Source: Bacteroidota bacterium (GTDB lineage: Bacteria > Bacteroidota > Bacteroidia > UBA8524). Taken from it: a stretch of 60,176 bases of DNA. The DNA is taken from contig SBGR01000063.1 in the NCBI GenBank assembly GCA_006226545.1, positions 1 to 60,176 on the forward strand, written 5' to 3'. A program made the translations under genes and the position numbers. The notes under the pieces are model-generated. The model saw nothing but the letters and a program-made list of their open reading frames with translations. It had not been told where the DNA came from and ran no database searches. Within the stretch, counting starts at the first letter, position 1. Every line of letters begins with the position of its first letter. Below are positions 26,512 through 36,185 of the stretch, in pieces.

Positions 26512-29016
26512 ATGAACCCTTCTAGAATCGTACTTCGTTGGCTCCTGTTAAGTTTGATCTTAGTTTTAGCTTATACAGCTCAAGCCAGTTTCACCCTGAT
26601 GGGCGCTGAGCTAACTTACCGTCATATTGATTCCAATAGGTATGTGGTTTATTTGAAAGTATACCGCGATTGCAATGGTGGGCCGGTTCAAGATTTAGCT
26701 ATACAAGCTAAATCGGCTTCTAGTCAATTTACCGATTCTTCTTTGCATTTAATTCATACGAAAGACATTACCGGAATTCCGGTAAATTGTCCTGTACAGA
26801 GCAAATGCCAAGGCACCTTTCCTTATGGAATTGAAGAGCAACTATGGATTGACACATTCGATCTAAGCGGCACTTCAAGTTGCGAGTGGATAATTTCCTT
26901 CAAACATTGCTGCAGAAGCGGAGCTATCGCTACTGGGATGGCTAATCAGCCGCTTTACATTCAGAATTTTGTAAATACTTGTTTGCAATCGCAAAACAGC
27001 TCTCCGCAGCTTTTATCGGATCCAAGCACCATGATGTTGATGTGTAAGAATCAGGATTTAATCTATAGCATCAATGCTGTAGATTCGATAGATCAGGCAG
27101 ACTCTATTGCTTACCGATTTCAAAGTGCAATGCAAGACAGTGGTGTGAACTGCAGTTATAACGGACCTTTTGCACCTTTTTGCCCCGTAACATTTTTCGG
27201 ATTCCCACACTATAACTTGCCACAACCAGCGGGTATCAGCTTTGATGCAGTTGCGGGACATGTGGGATTTCGTCCAACTGTAACCAATCAAGTAGGTGTT
27301 ATTGTATTGGAGGTTTTGGAATATCGGAAGATCAATGGCGTCATGACGCTTATTAGCTCCACGGTGCGAGATATTCAATACCGGGTAATCGATTGTCCGA
27401 ATAATAACTTACCCCGCATTAATCCTCCTTTCTCGGGAGTTGTGTGTATCGGTAAACAGCTATGTTTTACCATCACCACAGATGATAATGATCCGGATGA
27501 TACCGTCCGAATAAAGATTGAGCATCACCTCAAGAATTTGGCTATTACGTATGGTCCGGATACCATTAAACATGCATGGGCTCAGGTTTGTTGGACTCCG
27601 ACTTCAGACGATTTGAATGCTTACCAACACACTTTTATGGTGACTGCAAGCGACAATGCCTGTTCTTTACCCGGCAGGGCATCTAGAACTTTTATTATGT
27701 TTCCTCGCGATAACAGACCTCAAGGTGTTTTAAATGCAGAAGTTTTAAGTTGTCGCGAATTGGCCTTGTCGCATCAAGCGAATTCATCTTATCCAAATTA
27801 TTCTTTTCGCTACCGTGTCTTCAACATGCAAGACAGCCTAAGGTTTGAATCTTTTAAGTGGCAGGATACCGCCTTGCTTGATACCGGTTGGTACCGTGTA
27901 GAATTGCTTCAAACGGCCTCAGGTATGTGTGAAAACCTGATTTACGATACGGTTCATATTGCGCCAAACGACAATCGAAATAATGTGTTGTTAAAGGAAT
28001 ACTGTTCTGCTGATTCCATTCTGCTGAATATGGGTGGAGGAATAGTAAATGCACTAGATTCACTTCATTGGTCGCAATTGGATGGATCAACATTGCTGGA
28101 TCTTGGTTGGAGATCCAAAGATCTTAAGCTAGTAGGCAGAGCTAACCAAACATTTATTGTAAGTGCTGATTTGGGACTCTGTCAAATGCAGGATACTGTA
28201 AATATTCACATCAACCCATTGCCACAAGCTCGTTTTGTTTTAGCTGATGATACCTTATGTTTTTACCGCGATACCTTGTTTATCAGCGATTCAAGTAAGA
28301 TGACAGAAGGAATCATTCAAGCCTGGTCGTGGAATGGAAACACTTATTCTACTAGCGATTCTTTCTATTCCCAAGTAATGCTTAAAGGTGCTTGGAACAC
28401 CACCAGTCTTAACGTTTTGAGCGATAAGGGGTGTGAATCAGCTTACAGTGATTCAGTATATGTAGATGGACCTATGGGAAATCCCATTGTAGCGGATCAA
28501 TTGGCTATCTCAGAAGGTGATCCCGCACTTTTTGAAGTAGTCAGTGCCGAATCAATTTCCGCCTACCGCTGGGAACGTAAGGGCTGGCAAGGCACACACT
28601 TTATTCCGGTAATCAACGGAATTGACATCTATGGAATGGATGCCGCTAAGCTGGACCTACTGCAGGTTCAGGCTGCCGATAGTGGTAGTGTTTTTCGATG
28701 TATAATTACCCGTCACGGGTGTTTAGACACTACGAATGAAGCAGTCTTGCAAGTGTTAAAATCCACATTGGGACTTTATGCGATGGATTCTGAGTTGGGA
28801 ATAAAACTGTACCCGAATCCAGCAAGTTCTGTGCTTCACGTGTTGGCTACGTTTAACCTCGATTTTGAAATTCTGGATCAACTGGGAAAGGTTGTATTGA
28901 ATGGAAAAACACAAGATTTAGAGGCTCATGTGAATATAGAAAATTTAAGTCCGGGAGTTTACTTCTTTAGAAGCACCAGCAATCCTAGTAAAATGCTTAT
29001 GTTTAGCAAGAATTAG
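26512..29016 (+). CDS. Large T9SS surface protein, paralogue family member 1
   Basis: The ATG at 26512 gives a standard signal peptide (IVLRWLLLSLILVLAYTAQA). An in-frame GTG at 26488 would add eight residues. The 834-residue product begins with the domain found at the N-terminus of many Bacteroidota gliding-associated and PKD-rich proteins (LMGAELTYRHI, YLKVYRDCNGG). It keeps the conserved CCR (FKHCCRSG), then cadherin/Ig-like repeats, an Ig-like module (AYRWERKGW to FRCIITRHGC), and a T9SS sorting domain (KLYPNPASSVLHVLA to MLMFSKN). It is paralogous to the genes at 33530, 36186 and 38784. Its role is probably adhesion or matrix formation. A heptamer repeat run begins 8 bp after its stop. 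Confidence 0.85.
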   Translation: MNPSRIVLRWLLLSLILVLAYTAQASFTLMGAELTYRHIDSNRYVVYLKVYRDCNGGPVQDLAIQAKSASSQFTDSSLHLIHTKDITGIPVNCPVQSKCQGTFPYGIEEQLWIDTFDLSGTSSCEWIISFKHCCRSGAIATGMANQPLYIQNFVNTCLQSQNSSPQLLSDPSTMMLMCKNQDLIYSINAVDSIDQADSIAYRFQSAMQDSGVNCSYNGPFAPFCPVTFFGFPHYNLPQPAGISFDAVAGHVGFRPTVTNQVGVIVLEVLEYRKINGVMTLISSTVRDIQYRVIDCPNNNLPRINPPFSGVVCIGKQLCFTITTDDNDPDDTVRIKIEHHLKNLAITYGPDTIKHAWAQVCWTPTSDDLNAYQHTFMVTASDNACSLPGRASRTFIMFPRDNRPQGVLNAEVLSCRELALSHQANSSYPNYSFRYRVFNMQDSLRFESFKWQDTALLDTGWYRVELLQTASGMCENLIYDTVHIAPNDNRNNVLLKEYCSADSILLNMGGGIVNALDSLHWSQLDGSTLLDLGWRSKDLKLVGRANQTFIVSADLGLCQMQDTVNIHINPLPQARFVLADDTLCFYRDTLFISDSSKMTEGIIQAWSWNGNTYSTSDSFYSQVMLKGAWNTTSLNVLSDKGCESAYSDSVYVDGPMGNPIVADQLAISEGDPALFEVVSAESISAYRWERKGWQGTHFIPVINGIDIYGMDAAKLDLLQVQAADSGSVFRCIITRHGCLDTTNEAVLQVLKSTLGLYAMDSELGIKLYPNPASSVLHVLATFNLDFEILDQLGKVVLNGKTQDLEAHVNIENLSPGVYFFRSTSNPSKMLMFSKN

Positions 29017-29023
29017 CTAATAG

Positions 29024-29058
29024 ACCATAGACCATTGTCCATGGACCATGGACCATAG
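29024..29058. repeat. Run of five heptamers (ACCATAG type)
   Basis: ACCATAG, ACCATTG, TCCATGG, ACCATGG and ACCATAG in strict 7-bp phase, starting 8 bp after the stop codon of the 26512-29016 gene. It is the same heptamer family as at 81-108, 30484-30511, 30691-30723, 31948-31961 and 32132-32164. Confidence 0.85.
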
Positions 29059-29127
29059 CGTTACATTCAACATTGAACATTCAACAAATCAGTTAAACAA
29101 TCCCACAATAAAACAGTCTCACATCCA

Positions 29128-30504
29128 ATGGCTTCTTTTCTCTCCAAATCCACCTTCATGTACGGTTGTCAATGCCCCAAACGCCTATACCTACATAAGA
29201 AGCGTCCGGAATTGGCAGATCCCTACGATGAGCAGGCCATGGCCATCTTCGCTAGAGGAACTAATGTTGGAATTTTAGCACAGGAACGTTTTCCCGGTGG
29301 GGTAGATGCGCAGGGCGATGACCCTTATCCTGGATTTGAGGCTGCTAAACGAACGCAAGCCTACCTTCAAGCCGGACATGAGGTGATCTACGAAGCTACT
29401 TTTGTATACCGCAATACTTTGTGTGCGGTAGATATTCTGGTCAAAACGGCCGAAGGCTGGGCGGCATTTGAGGTGAAGAGCACCAATAGCGCAAAAGCAC
29501 AACATGCCCAAGACGCGGCCTTGCAGTATTATGTCTTACAGGGTGCCGGAATGCCGGTTGAGCGGTTTTATATCCTGCATTTCAATAATACCTATGTGCG
29601 ACGAGGTGAAATTGATGTTCAAGAACTTTTTGCCGCTACCCAGGTCACTAAAAAATGTGTGGAGTTGCAGTCGTGGGTTGACACTCAGGTTGGTGAACTG
29701 CACAAAATGCTCGATAAAGGTAAAGAACCGAATCTGGCCATGGGAACCCAATGCAATTCGCCTTATGCTTGTAATTTTCAGGGGTATTGTAGCAGTTTAA
29801 TTGCTGAAGAGACACAAAGCGTTACGTCCCCATTTAATACAAGAATTCATTTCATTGATGCTAAGATCCAAACGTTCTTGTCATCCTTTCAGTACCCGCT
29901 TTATTTCTTCGACTTTGAGACGGTGATGTACGGGGTGCCGGAATACGATGAAAGCAGACCATACCAGCAGTTGCCTTTTCAGTATAGCTTACATGTGATT
30001 GAAGCACCCGGTGAGGAAGTGAAGCATTTGGAATATTTGGCGGAGGCTGGAAGCGATCCAAGGGAAGGTATTATTCAAGCCATGTTGCGCGACTTAGGCA
30101 CAACAGGAACAATACTCGCGTGGTATAAGAGTTTTGAATGCGGTAGAATAAAAGAGTTGGCGCGCGACTTCCCATCCTATGAAACGGAGCTTCTGGCTTT
30201 GTTGGATAGGGTAGACGACTTAATGATTCCTTTTCAAAGCGGCTGGGTCAATTCTGAGGCTTTTGGCGGTAGTTCATCCATAAAAAATGTCTTGCCTGTC
30301 ATGGTGCCTGAACTCAGCTACGACGCGCTAGAGATCAAAGAAGGAAACACAGCCAGTTTCCAATACAGTCAGCTGGCTTCCATGCCACCCGACACCGCTC
30401 AACAAACCCGTGAAGCGCTCTTAGCTTATTGCAAGCTGGATACTTTAGCGATGGTGAGAATTTGGGAGAAGTTGTTGGAGGAGTCAATGGACCATGGACG
30501 ATAG
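29128..30504 (+). CDS. DUF2779 nuclease: Cas4-like domain plus RNase H-like domain
   Basis: A 458-residue protein. The N-terminal half is a PD-(D/E)XK nuclease of the Cas4/AddB type: the catalytic core is D102 (AVDILVK) and E115-x-K117 (AAFEVKS). Candidate iron-sulfur cysteines are C14/C16 and C209-x5-C215-x5-C221. The C-terminal half is DUF2779, with FFDFET (D262, E264) opening an RNase H/DnaQ-like fold and later YCKLDTLAM. It probably processes DNA ends in repair or defence; the substrate is unknown. The last residues (MDHGR) are encoded by the heptamer repeat that overlaps the stop codon, so the repeat has altered the C-terminus. Confidence 0.85.
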   Translation: MASFLSKSTFMYGCQCPKRLYLHKKRPELADPYDEQAMAIFARGTNVGILAQERFPGGVDAQGDDPYPGFEAAKRTQAYLQAGHEVIYEATFVYRNTLCAVDILVKTAEGWAAFEVKSTNSAKAQHAQDAALQYYVLQGAGMPVERFYILHFNNTYVRRGEIDVQELFAATQVTKKCVELQSWVDTQVGELHKMLDKGKEPNLAMGTQCNSPYACNFQGYCSSLIAEETQSVTSPFNTRIHFIDAKIQTFLSSFQYPLYFFDFETVMYGVPEYDESRPYQQLPFQYSLHVIEAPGEEVKHLEYLAEAGSDPREGIIQAMLRDLGTTGTILAWYKSFECGRIKELARDFPSYETELLALLDRVDDLMIPFQSGWVNSEAFGGSSSIKNVLPVMVPELSYDALEIKEGNTASFQYSQLASMPPDTAQQTREALLAYCKLDTLAMVRIWEKLLEESMDHGR

Positions 30505-30755
30505 ACCATAGAGGCTCTGTTCTACTCTGTGGATGTTATGATAATTCAGGTGGTATCCGTATTGCGTTAGACACCTCTATGATAAAGAGATGATGGGATG
30601 AAGAGGTGAGGAGAATTCAAATTTCAATCGTACAAAATCAGCAGCACTGGAATTTATTCCAGTGAACGCCTCGGCATTGAAACACTATAAACCATGGTCT
30701 ATGGTCCATGGTCTATGGACTATTTAACCACAGCGGTCTCAGAGCGTTTCAGAAC
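30484..30755. repeat. Composite intergenic repeat, copy A
   Basis: Heptamers at 30484-30511 (running across the stop codon at 30502-30504), core 30512-30690, heptamers at 30691-30723 (ACCATGG, TCTATGG, TCCATGG, TCTATGG, ACTAT), then a shared right flank CCACAGCGGTC. The core holds the hairpin CTGGAATTTATTCCAG and the segment TACAAAATCAGCAGCACTGG. Copies B and C are at 31744 and 31948. The rest of this intergenic region (30756-30956) shows no gene. Confidence 0.85.
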
Positions 30756-30956
30756 TAAATCAGAAATCAACAATACCAAATTCCCAATGGTTCATTCATA
30801 ATTCAACCTTCATAAGTCAAATTAGTCTATTTCGTAACCCTCAACTATTGCATGCTAGTCCGTTTCATCTAAAACGTGAATTGCTAGTATTTACCCGACA
30901 GTCCGGTAAATAAACTTCTTGGATGTCTAAAATGCTTCTTTCATTTTTGAAGTACT

Positions 30957-31730
30957 ATGCGCCTTTCTTTAAAATCAATACTGGTTTGTATTTGCTTGTT
31001 TGTTTCGGCTATGCCGTTGCGGGCTCAGCTTAAAATGCCGGGAGCAACGGAGTGGAATTGGATTAACCGCCATAAACATCAAGCTACTTGGTCGTACGGA
31101 CAGCAACGCAGCGATTGGGGCTTTACCGAAGCACCAACTCAACACAAGCTGATGGGGGAAATGGGCTACCGTTATTTGTTTGGACCCGGACCCTTACGCC
31201 TTGTTCCGGGTGCGGGTATTACCTTTAATTACCTTTCAACCGAGGTAAACCTCGACCATACCAACGATACAGCCTTGACATCACCTATTAGCCGACGGTT
31301 AAGTGAATACCAACTTGGTGCGAAGCTAAGTGCCGGCTTTGAGTTTACCTGGTATACACACCTACACTGGCATCTGAGTAGCGGAATTCATTACGCCTTA
31401 AACTTTTATCGACCGATTGATACAAAAACGGGGATTGCTTCACCATCTGATACCAGCCTGGGCCACCCTTCAGATATTATGGTGCAGTTGTCAGCTCGTT
31501 CTGATAAGCAGGATCAATCAATTTATACTTTGGGAAATGTGCAGTTGGAAACTTCCTTTTACCGTCGATACGCTAAGTTTAGCATGGCATACAGCATCAG
31601 GTGTATGCTTTCCGGTAGTTCCATCGCCAATACCAATTTGGACCTCAAGAAAGCCAACGGACAAGTTTCAAGCAAGCAATTGAAATGGAAGATGCCGGTT
31701 TGGCATTTTGGAGTGAGTCTGTTGTTGTGA
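30957..31730 (+). CDS. Outer-membrane barrel-like protein
   Basis: A 257-residue protein with a signal peptide (about residues 1-23, PLRAQ/LKMPG). The body has amphipathic strand patterning (YQLGAKLSAGFEFTWYTHLHWHLSSGIHYAL) and ends with a strand finishing in an aliphatic cluster (KMPVWHFGVSLLL). This suits a PorP/SprF-like or general outer-membrane barrel, but no specific signature is visible. The gene is boxed in on both sides by copies of the same repeat (30484-30755 and 31744-32210). Confidence 0.6.
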   Translation: MRLSLKSILVCICLFVSAMPLRAQLKMPGATEWNWINRHKHQATWSYGQQRSDWGFTEAPTQHKLMGEMGYRYLFGPGPLRLVPGAGITFNYLSTEVNLDHTNDTALTSPISRRLSEYQLGAKLSAGFEFTWYTHLHWHLSSGIHYALNFYRPIDTKTGIASPSDTSLGHPSDIMVQLSARSDKQDQSIYTLGNVQLETSFYRRYAKFSMAYSIRCMLSGSSIANTNLDLKKANGQVSSKQLKWKMPVWHFGVSLLL

Positions 31731-31743
31731 GTTTAGACGAGAG

Positions 31744-31961
31744 ACCATGGAGGTTTTGTTCTACGCCGTGGTTGTTATGATAATTCAGGTGGTATCTGTA
31801 TTGCGTTAGACACCTCTATGATGAAGAGATGATGGGATGAGGAGGTGAGGAGAATTCAATTTTCAATCGTACAAAATCAGCAGCACTGGAATTCTCCCGA
31901 TAAATCACATCGGGACCAGTGAACACCTCGGCATTAAAACACTATAAACCATGGTCCATGG
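31744..31961. repeat. Composite intergenic repeat, copy B
   Basis: Left heptamer ACCATGG at 31744-31750, core 31751-31947, right heptamers 31948-31961. The core is about 90% alike to copy A by eye over GTTATGATAATTCAGGTGGT and TTGCGTTAGACACCTC. The loop of the hairpin has been replaced by another palindrome (CCCGAT-n7-ATCGGG) while the outer CTGG/CCAG pairs are kept, so hairpin-forming ability is preserved. Confidence 0.8.
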
Positions 31962-32210
31962 TGGTTCTGTTCTACACCGTGGTTGTTATATAAATTTGAT
32001 GTTCTCCAGATAGGCGTTAGTCTCTCTATGATGAAGAGATGAAGAGGTTAGGAAAATTCAATTTTCTATTGTACAAAATCAGCAGCACTGGAATTTATTC
32101 CAGTGAACGCCTCGGCATTGAAACACTATAAACCATGGTCTATGGTCCATGGTCTATGGACTATCAAACCACAGCGGTCACACAGCGTTTCAGCTTTAAA
32201 TCAAATAGCA
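31948..32210. repeat. Composite intergenic repeat, copy C
   Basis: Shares the heptamers at 31948-31961 with copy B. The core is 31962-32131 and the right heptamers 32132-32164 have the same order as in copy A, followed by the same flank (CCACAGCGGTC then CAGCGTTTCAG). The left third of the core is diverged (TTATATAAATTTGATGTTCTCC); the hairpin and AAAATCAGCAGCACTGG are conserved. Confidence 0.8.
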
Positions 32211-32240
32211 CCAATCCGAAAACGCTTTCTACGCACTATG

Positions 32241-33404
32241 CTATCGCACTTCAAACCATCCGTACGGTGCATTGATCAAGAAACCGTGTTCTCTGCCAAT
32301 GGAGGTTCCCCAGACGGCGTGCGGCTGTATAAAACGGTAGGGAGGAAAGAAGGGTCTGCTGCGCAATTCTTCCAAGCATTGGATTTTGTTTCCTGTGGTG
32401 ACACATGCGGCATCGCTGGTTTGGTTTTCATAGGTGGTATAGCCTCCGGCCCCGCCCATGATGTCGAGGTTTCTACCGGTTTCGAGTGCTGGGTATCGCT
32501 CAAAAAAAGCGGGATAGAAATTACTCTCCCAACCGCCGAAGTCGAGCTCAGCCAAGAGCTGTGTGGTATCTCCTGAAAGTGAGAAGCTGGTCATGGGAAT
32601 GGAATACCAGCTCATATTAGCATCGGAATGCGGAAAGAGTTCACTTGAACCAAGTTCAAAACGCTGGTTATGCGGGTTATAGGAAAAACCCAATTCTTGC
32701 CAGATGGTCCAGCCTAGAATCAGGTCCATGTCTACCCATTTGATGCCGAGCTTCTTAAATTCCAGCACTTCATCCGCTACAATGCCCACTACGCAATTCT
32801 TGATTTTCAAGTCGCCAAAAGCCAATTCCGGAATGATTCCCGGCCGCAGACCTATGGCTATCCCTGATGCGCCAAGCGCGTTAGTAGCAACGCTATCAAG
32901 TTCTTGAACGCCGTATTTCTTAGCGAACGACTCACTCACCAAGCTGATACCTGCTCCGGTATCGAAATACCCTTTGGTCTTTTTACCGTTCACCCTGCAT
33001 GGAAGCTTCAAATGGCCCAAACGAGTATAACCTCCGGTGCGCAGCTTTACTTTTTCTTGGGGAATGCTAAATGTTTCTGCCGGAGCTTCACTTATGGCAT
33101 GAATGAAGTGGATCATGCCTTGCTCGCTGCTGTCGTATTGTCCGTGGCTGTAAAGGCTATCGAGCGATTTCCAATCTTTTGCTCCCCAATAAAGGGTTCC
33201 CAATACTTCGAGTGCGGTATCGCGGTAGCTGCTTTGGCTATCGCTAGCTAACCACGACTTTATTTCTTGAATCAATTGTGGTTGTTCTGTCACCGGACAT
33301 ACTGCTACCTGCACATGGAATTCGGGATGTTGTGCCCTGGTTAACATTGGGATGAAGCAGAGGAGGAGGAAGAGATTTCGTAACATGAAAGCATAACGTT
33401 CCAT
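32241..33404 (-). CDS. Secreted retropepsin-like aspartyl protease
   Basis: The start is the ATG at 33404 or, just as good, the one at 33386 (MLRNLFLLLCFIPMLTRA, a signal peptide). The upstream TTG at 33503 lies outside the signal. The mature protein has the single-copy aspartyl protease motif YFDTGAGISLVS with the strand before it (LPCRVNGKKTKG) and the hydrophobic strand MDLILGWTIWQELGF, as in the retroviral-type aspartyl protease families. A second, degenerate lobe may follow (LDFGGWESNFYPAFFERYP, IMGGAGG). It is probably periplasmic or secreted. It runs towards repeat copy C, its stop lying 30 bp from that repeat. Confidence 0.75.
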   Translation of the reverse strand: MERYAFMLRNLFLLLCFIPMLTRAQHPEFHVQVAVCPVTEQPQLIQEIKSWLASDSQSSYRDTALEVLGTLYWGAKDWKSLDSLYSHGQYDSSEQGMIHFIHAISEAPAETFSIPQEKVKLRTGGYTRLGHLKLPCRVNGKKTKGYFDTGAGISLVSESFAKKYGVQELDSVATNALGASGIAIGLRPGIIPELAFGDLKIKNCVVGIVADEVLEFKKLGIKWVDMDLILGWTIWQELGFSYNPHNQRFELGSSELFPHSDANMSWYSIPMTSFSLSGDTTQLLAELDFGGWESNFYPAFFERYPALETGRNLDIMGGAGGYTTYENQTSDAACVTTGNKIQCLEELRSRPFFPPYRFIQPHAVWGTSIGREHGFLINAPYGWFEVR

Positions 33405-33529
33405 GTCTAAACTTCCCCTATTCCACATTGGGAGGGGCACACAGAAAGCTAATCCAATTGTTTTTATTATTCGGAGCAACGAATTGCAATCCAAATTCGT
33501 CAAGGGGTTAGAACCTACGTAAAAAAACC

Positions 33530-36025
33530 ATGAAAAAGTCCTTCACTCTAGCCATTCTCTTTTTATGTTCCTTCCTTTTTCTCGCTACAAAATCGCAGGC
33601 CACCCACGTGATGGGGTCTGAAATTCTGTACCAATGCACGGGTAATGGAACGTATAAGGTTACCGTAAAAGTTTACCGCGACTGCAACGGTATATTTCTC
33701 GCTCAAACTCCGCTTGTAGCTTATTCCGGTAGTAATACAGTAACAGTATCAAATCAAACCAAGGTATCTGTTCGCGATATCACAACTAATCCAAACGGCT
33801 GTTATATTTTGAGTCGTTGTGCCGGTGGCGGACCTTACGGTATTGAAGAACATATCTGGGAAATGACCCTCGATTTAAGTTCGTATGCCGATTGCGATTG
33901 GACCCTGTATTGGCAACAATGCTGCAGAAACTCAGCGATTACAACCGGACAAGCCGATCAGAATTTCTTTACCACAGCCAAGCTTAATAAATGTATAAGC
34001 GGTTGCAATAATTCCCCGGTATTTAAAAATGATCCGGGCGCTGTAGCCTTGGTTTGCCGCAATAAAGATTTGATTTATGACCACGGGGCCATTGATGCCT
34101 TAGACAATGACTCGCTTAGTTATCACTTAGTTGATCCTTTGCAAAGCGTGAGCAACCCCGCTTCGTATAATGGGGTATTCAGCGCCATGCGACCGCTTTC
34201 TTTCCTAGGTTTTCCAAATAGTAACCTACAATCGCCAGCCGGATTTCACTTAAACCCTACAACAGGTCAGCTGCAGTTCAGGCCTACTCAATCCAATCAG
34301 ATAGCCGTATTCGTGGTGGAAGTAAAAGAGTGGCGTATGGTGAATGGCCAAATGACACATATTGGGAGTATTCGAAGGGACATTCAGGTGATTGTAATTG
34401 ATTGTCCAAACAACACGGCTCCTTTAATTGACGTGTCTAACTCGGCAAGTGTTTGTGCCGGTAATAAAGTTTGTTTCCCTATACGAACCACAGATTTAGA
34501 TCCATACGATACCGTGAGAATCAGCTGGAATAGCTCCTTACCGGGTGCCACCTTTACCAACAACAATGGGGTAACAAGATTAGCGCAAGGCGAAGTATGC
34601 TGGACCCCGGATTCAACACATGTTAGTTCTTCCCCGCATATCTTTACCATTACAGCCAAAGACAATTGGTGTAAGGCCAATAATTCCACCACCGATACCA
34701 TATCCATTTGGGTACGTTCCGGCTTCCAGCAGCCTCAGTTTAATTTCACCTACCAAAACATCCAATGCGGATATTACCGATTTAACCACACGGTTCAAGG
34801 CAATTATTCCGGATACCAATCTTTCTATTTCCTGCGCGATAGCGCAAACCAGAACGTATGGTTCTCCAATCAAATGACCGACAGTGTTTGGCTCAAGCCC
34901 GGTAACTATGAAATGACATTGGCTGCTTATTCCGATAGTCTCTGCTATACCAGTATTAAATACCCCGTGCAAGTTGCGCCGGTAGACACCATAGGCCAGT
35001 ACAGGGTGAAGCAATTCTGTAAAACGGATCACGAGTTTTTGGAATTTGGTTTTTCGGTCTTTGGAACAACGGCCAGCTACGTAACCTGGGATTGGGAAAC
35101 GTCGCCAGGAAATGTGATTTCCAAAGGCAGCGGAAACCCGATAGGGGTGTTTAAAAACGCCGCTGGACTCTACTACGGCACCGGACAGGTATACAATTGC
35201 GTTTTCATTGATTCTGTAAGCCTGAGCTGGATTGATCCGCCGAATGTGGCAAGTATGTCACTGAATGATACGGTTTGTGTTAGCGAATATGTGCAGTTTA
35301 GCGATACGCTCTTATCCGGCAACGTGGCTTCGCATATTTGGCACTTTGGCGATGGCGATACCAGCACATCACATAATCCACAACACTTTTATATGGAAGG
35401 CGACAGTACCTACTGGGTTACCCATCTTTCATACAATACACAAGGGTGTTACGACCTGGATAGCATTGCCATTTGGGTCCTTCCGGCCATTTCGTTTGAT
35501 CCGTTGCCTGCTAGCTATACTGCAAGTGCTGTTGATTCATGTTATCTTAGCATTGGTCAAGGGCAGACAGGGGTAAGCTATCAATGGCAAGTGGATACGG
35601 GTTCAGGATTTGTAGATCTTATTGCAAATGCCAATTACCACGGAGTGAATAGTCCTGTATTGGTGATTAAGCCTCTCTTAAGCAATATGTCGGGAAACAA
35701 ATACCGCTGCCAGGCATCAAATCCGGAATGTACAGAAAACAGTAGCACGGTTACCTTAATGGTTACGCCGGGAACAAGTGTTCAGGGTGCGACACTAGCG
35801 AATTTTAAAGTTTACCCTAACCCGGCTGAAGGCGATTTGTACATTGAGATGACGGAGTATTCCGGTATGGTTTCCGGACAAATTTTAAGCAGTACCGGAC
35901 AAGTGGTGCAGCGTTTTGATCTGAATTCTCCTCTACACCATATTGACATTAAGAACTTGGCACCGGGACTATACCTCCTTCGTTTAGACGCGCAAGGCCC
36001 GGCCCTAAGATTTTTCAAACAATAG
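33530..36025 (+). CDS. Large T9SS surface protein, paralogue family member 2
   Basis: An 831-residue secreted protein with signal peptide MKKSFTLAILFLCSFLFLA and mature start near THVMGSEILYQC. The N-terminal domain has VTVKVYRDCNG and WQQCCRNS. Next come Ig/cadherin-like repeats with conserved cysteines, a PKD-like segment (HIWHFGDGDTSTS), an Ig-like module (SYQWQVDTGSGF to YRCQASNPEC) and the T9SS sorting domain (FKVYPNPAEGDLYIEM to LRFFKQ). It is very like its neighbours at 36186 and 38784. Together they form a tandem family, each copy with its own signal peptide and terminator. Confidence 0.88.
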   Translation: MKKSFTLAILFLCSFLFLATKSQATHVMGSEILYQCTGNGTYKVTVKVYRDCNGIFLAQTPLVAYSGSNTVTVSNQTKVSVRDITTNPNGCYILSRCAGGGPYGIEEHIWEMTLDLSSYADCDWTLYWQQCCRNSAITTGQADQNFFTTAKLNKCISGCNNSPVFKNDPGAVALVCRNKDLIYDHGAIDALDNDSLSYHLVDPLQSVSNPASYNGVFSAMRPLSFLGFPNSNLQSPAGFHLNPTTGQLQFRPTQSNQIAVFVVEVKEWRMVNGQMTHIGSIRRDIQVIVIDCPNNTAPLIDVSNSASVCAGNKVCFPIRTTDLDPYDTVRISWNSSLPGATFTNNNGVTRLAQGEVCWTPDSTHVSSSPHIFTITAKDNWCKANNSTTDTISIWVRSGFQQPQFNFTYQNIQCGYYRFNHTVQGNYSGYQSFYFLRDSANQNVWFSNQMTDSVWLKPGNYEMTLAAYSDSLCYTSIKYPVQVAPVDTIGQYRVKQFCKTDHEFLEFGFSVFGTTASYVTWDWETSPGNVISKGSGNPIGVFKNAAGLYYGTGQVYNCVFIDSVSLSWIDPPNVASMSLNDTVCVSEYVQFSDTLLSGNVASHIWHFGDGDTSTSHNPQHFYMEGDSTYWVTHLSYNTQGCYDLDSIAIWVLPAISFDPLPASYTASAVDSCYLSIGQGQTGVSYQWQVDTGSGFVDLIANANYHGVNSPVLVIKPLLSNMSGNKYRCQASNPECTENSSTVTLMVTPGTSVQGATLANFKVYPNPAEGDLYIEMTEYSGMVSGQILSSTGQVVQRFDLNSPLHHIDIKNLAPGLYLLRLDAQGPALRFFKQ

Positions 36026-36052
36026 CCGTTTGTTGTGAAATACCTAAACCTT

Positions 36053-36086
36053 AAAAACACCCCAGCCCGTGGGGTGTTTTTTTTTT
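36053..36086 (+). terminator. Rho-independent terminator, GGGGTGTT type
   Basis: AACACCCC-AGCCCGT-GGGGTGTT with a long T tract, 30 bp after the paralogue stop at 36025. Nearly the same hairpin follows the next two paralogues. Confidence 0.9.
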
Positions 36087-36185
36087 GTCAAGTAGGATAA
36101 TCTAGTCATAGTTTATTGGTTGAGGCTAGCTCTTGTGAGCTTATTGCCTTAACTTTCGTTCATCTTAAGAACCTATTTTAAGCCT

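Noticed and set aside
32103-32576. A 157-residue plus-strand frame
   Set aside because: It opens in the repeat and then runs antisense to the aspartyl protease gene; no domain is visible.
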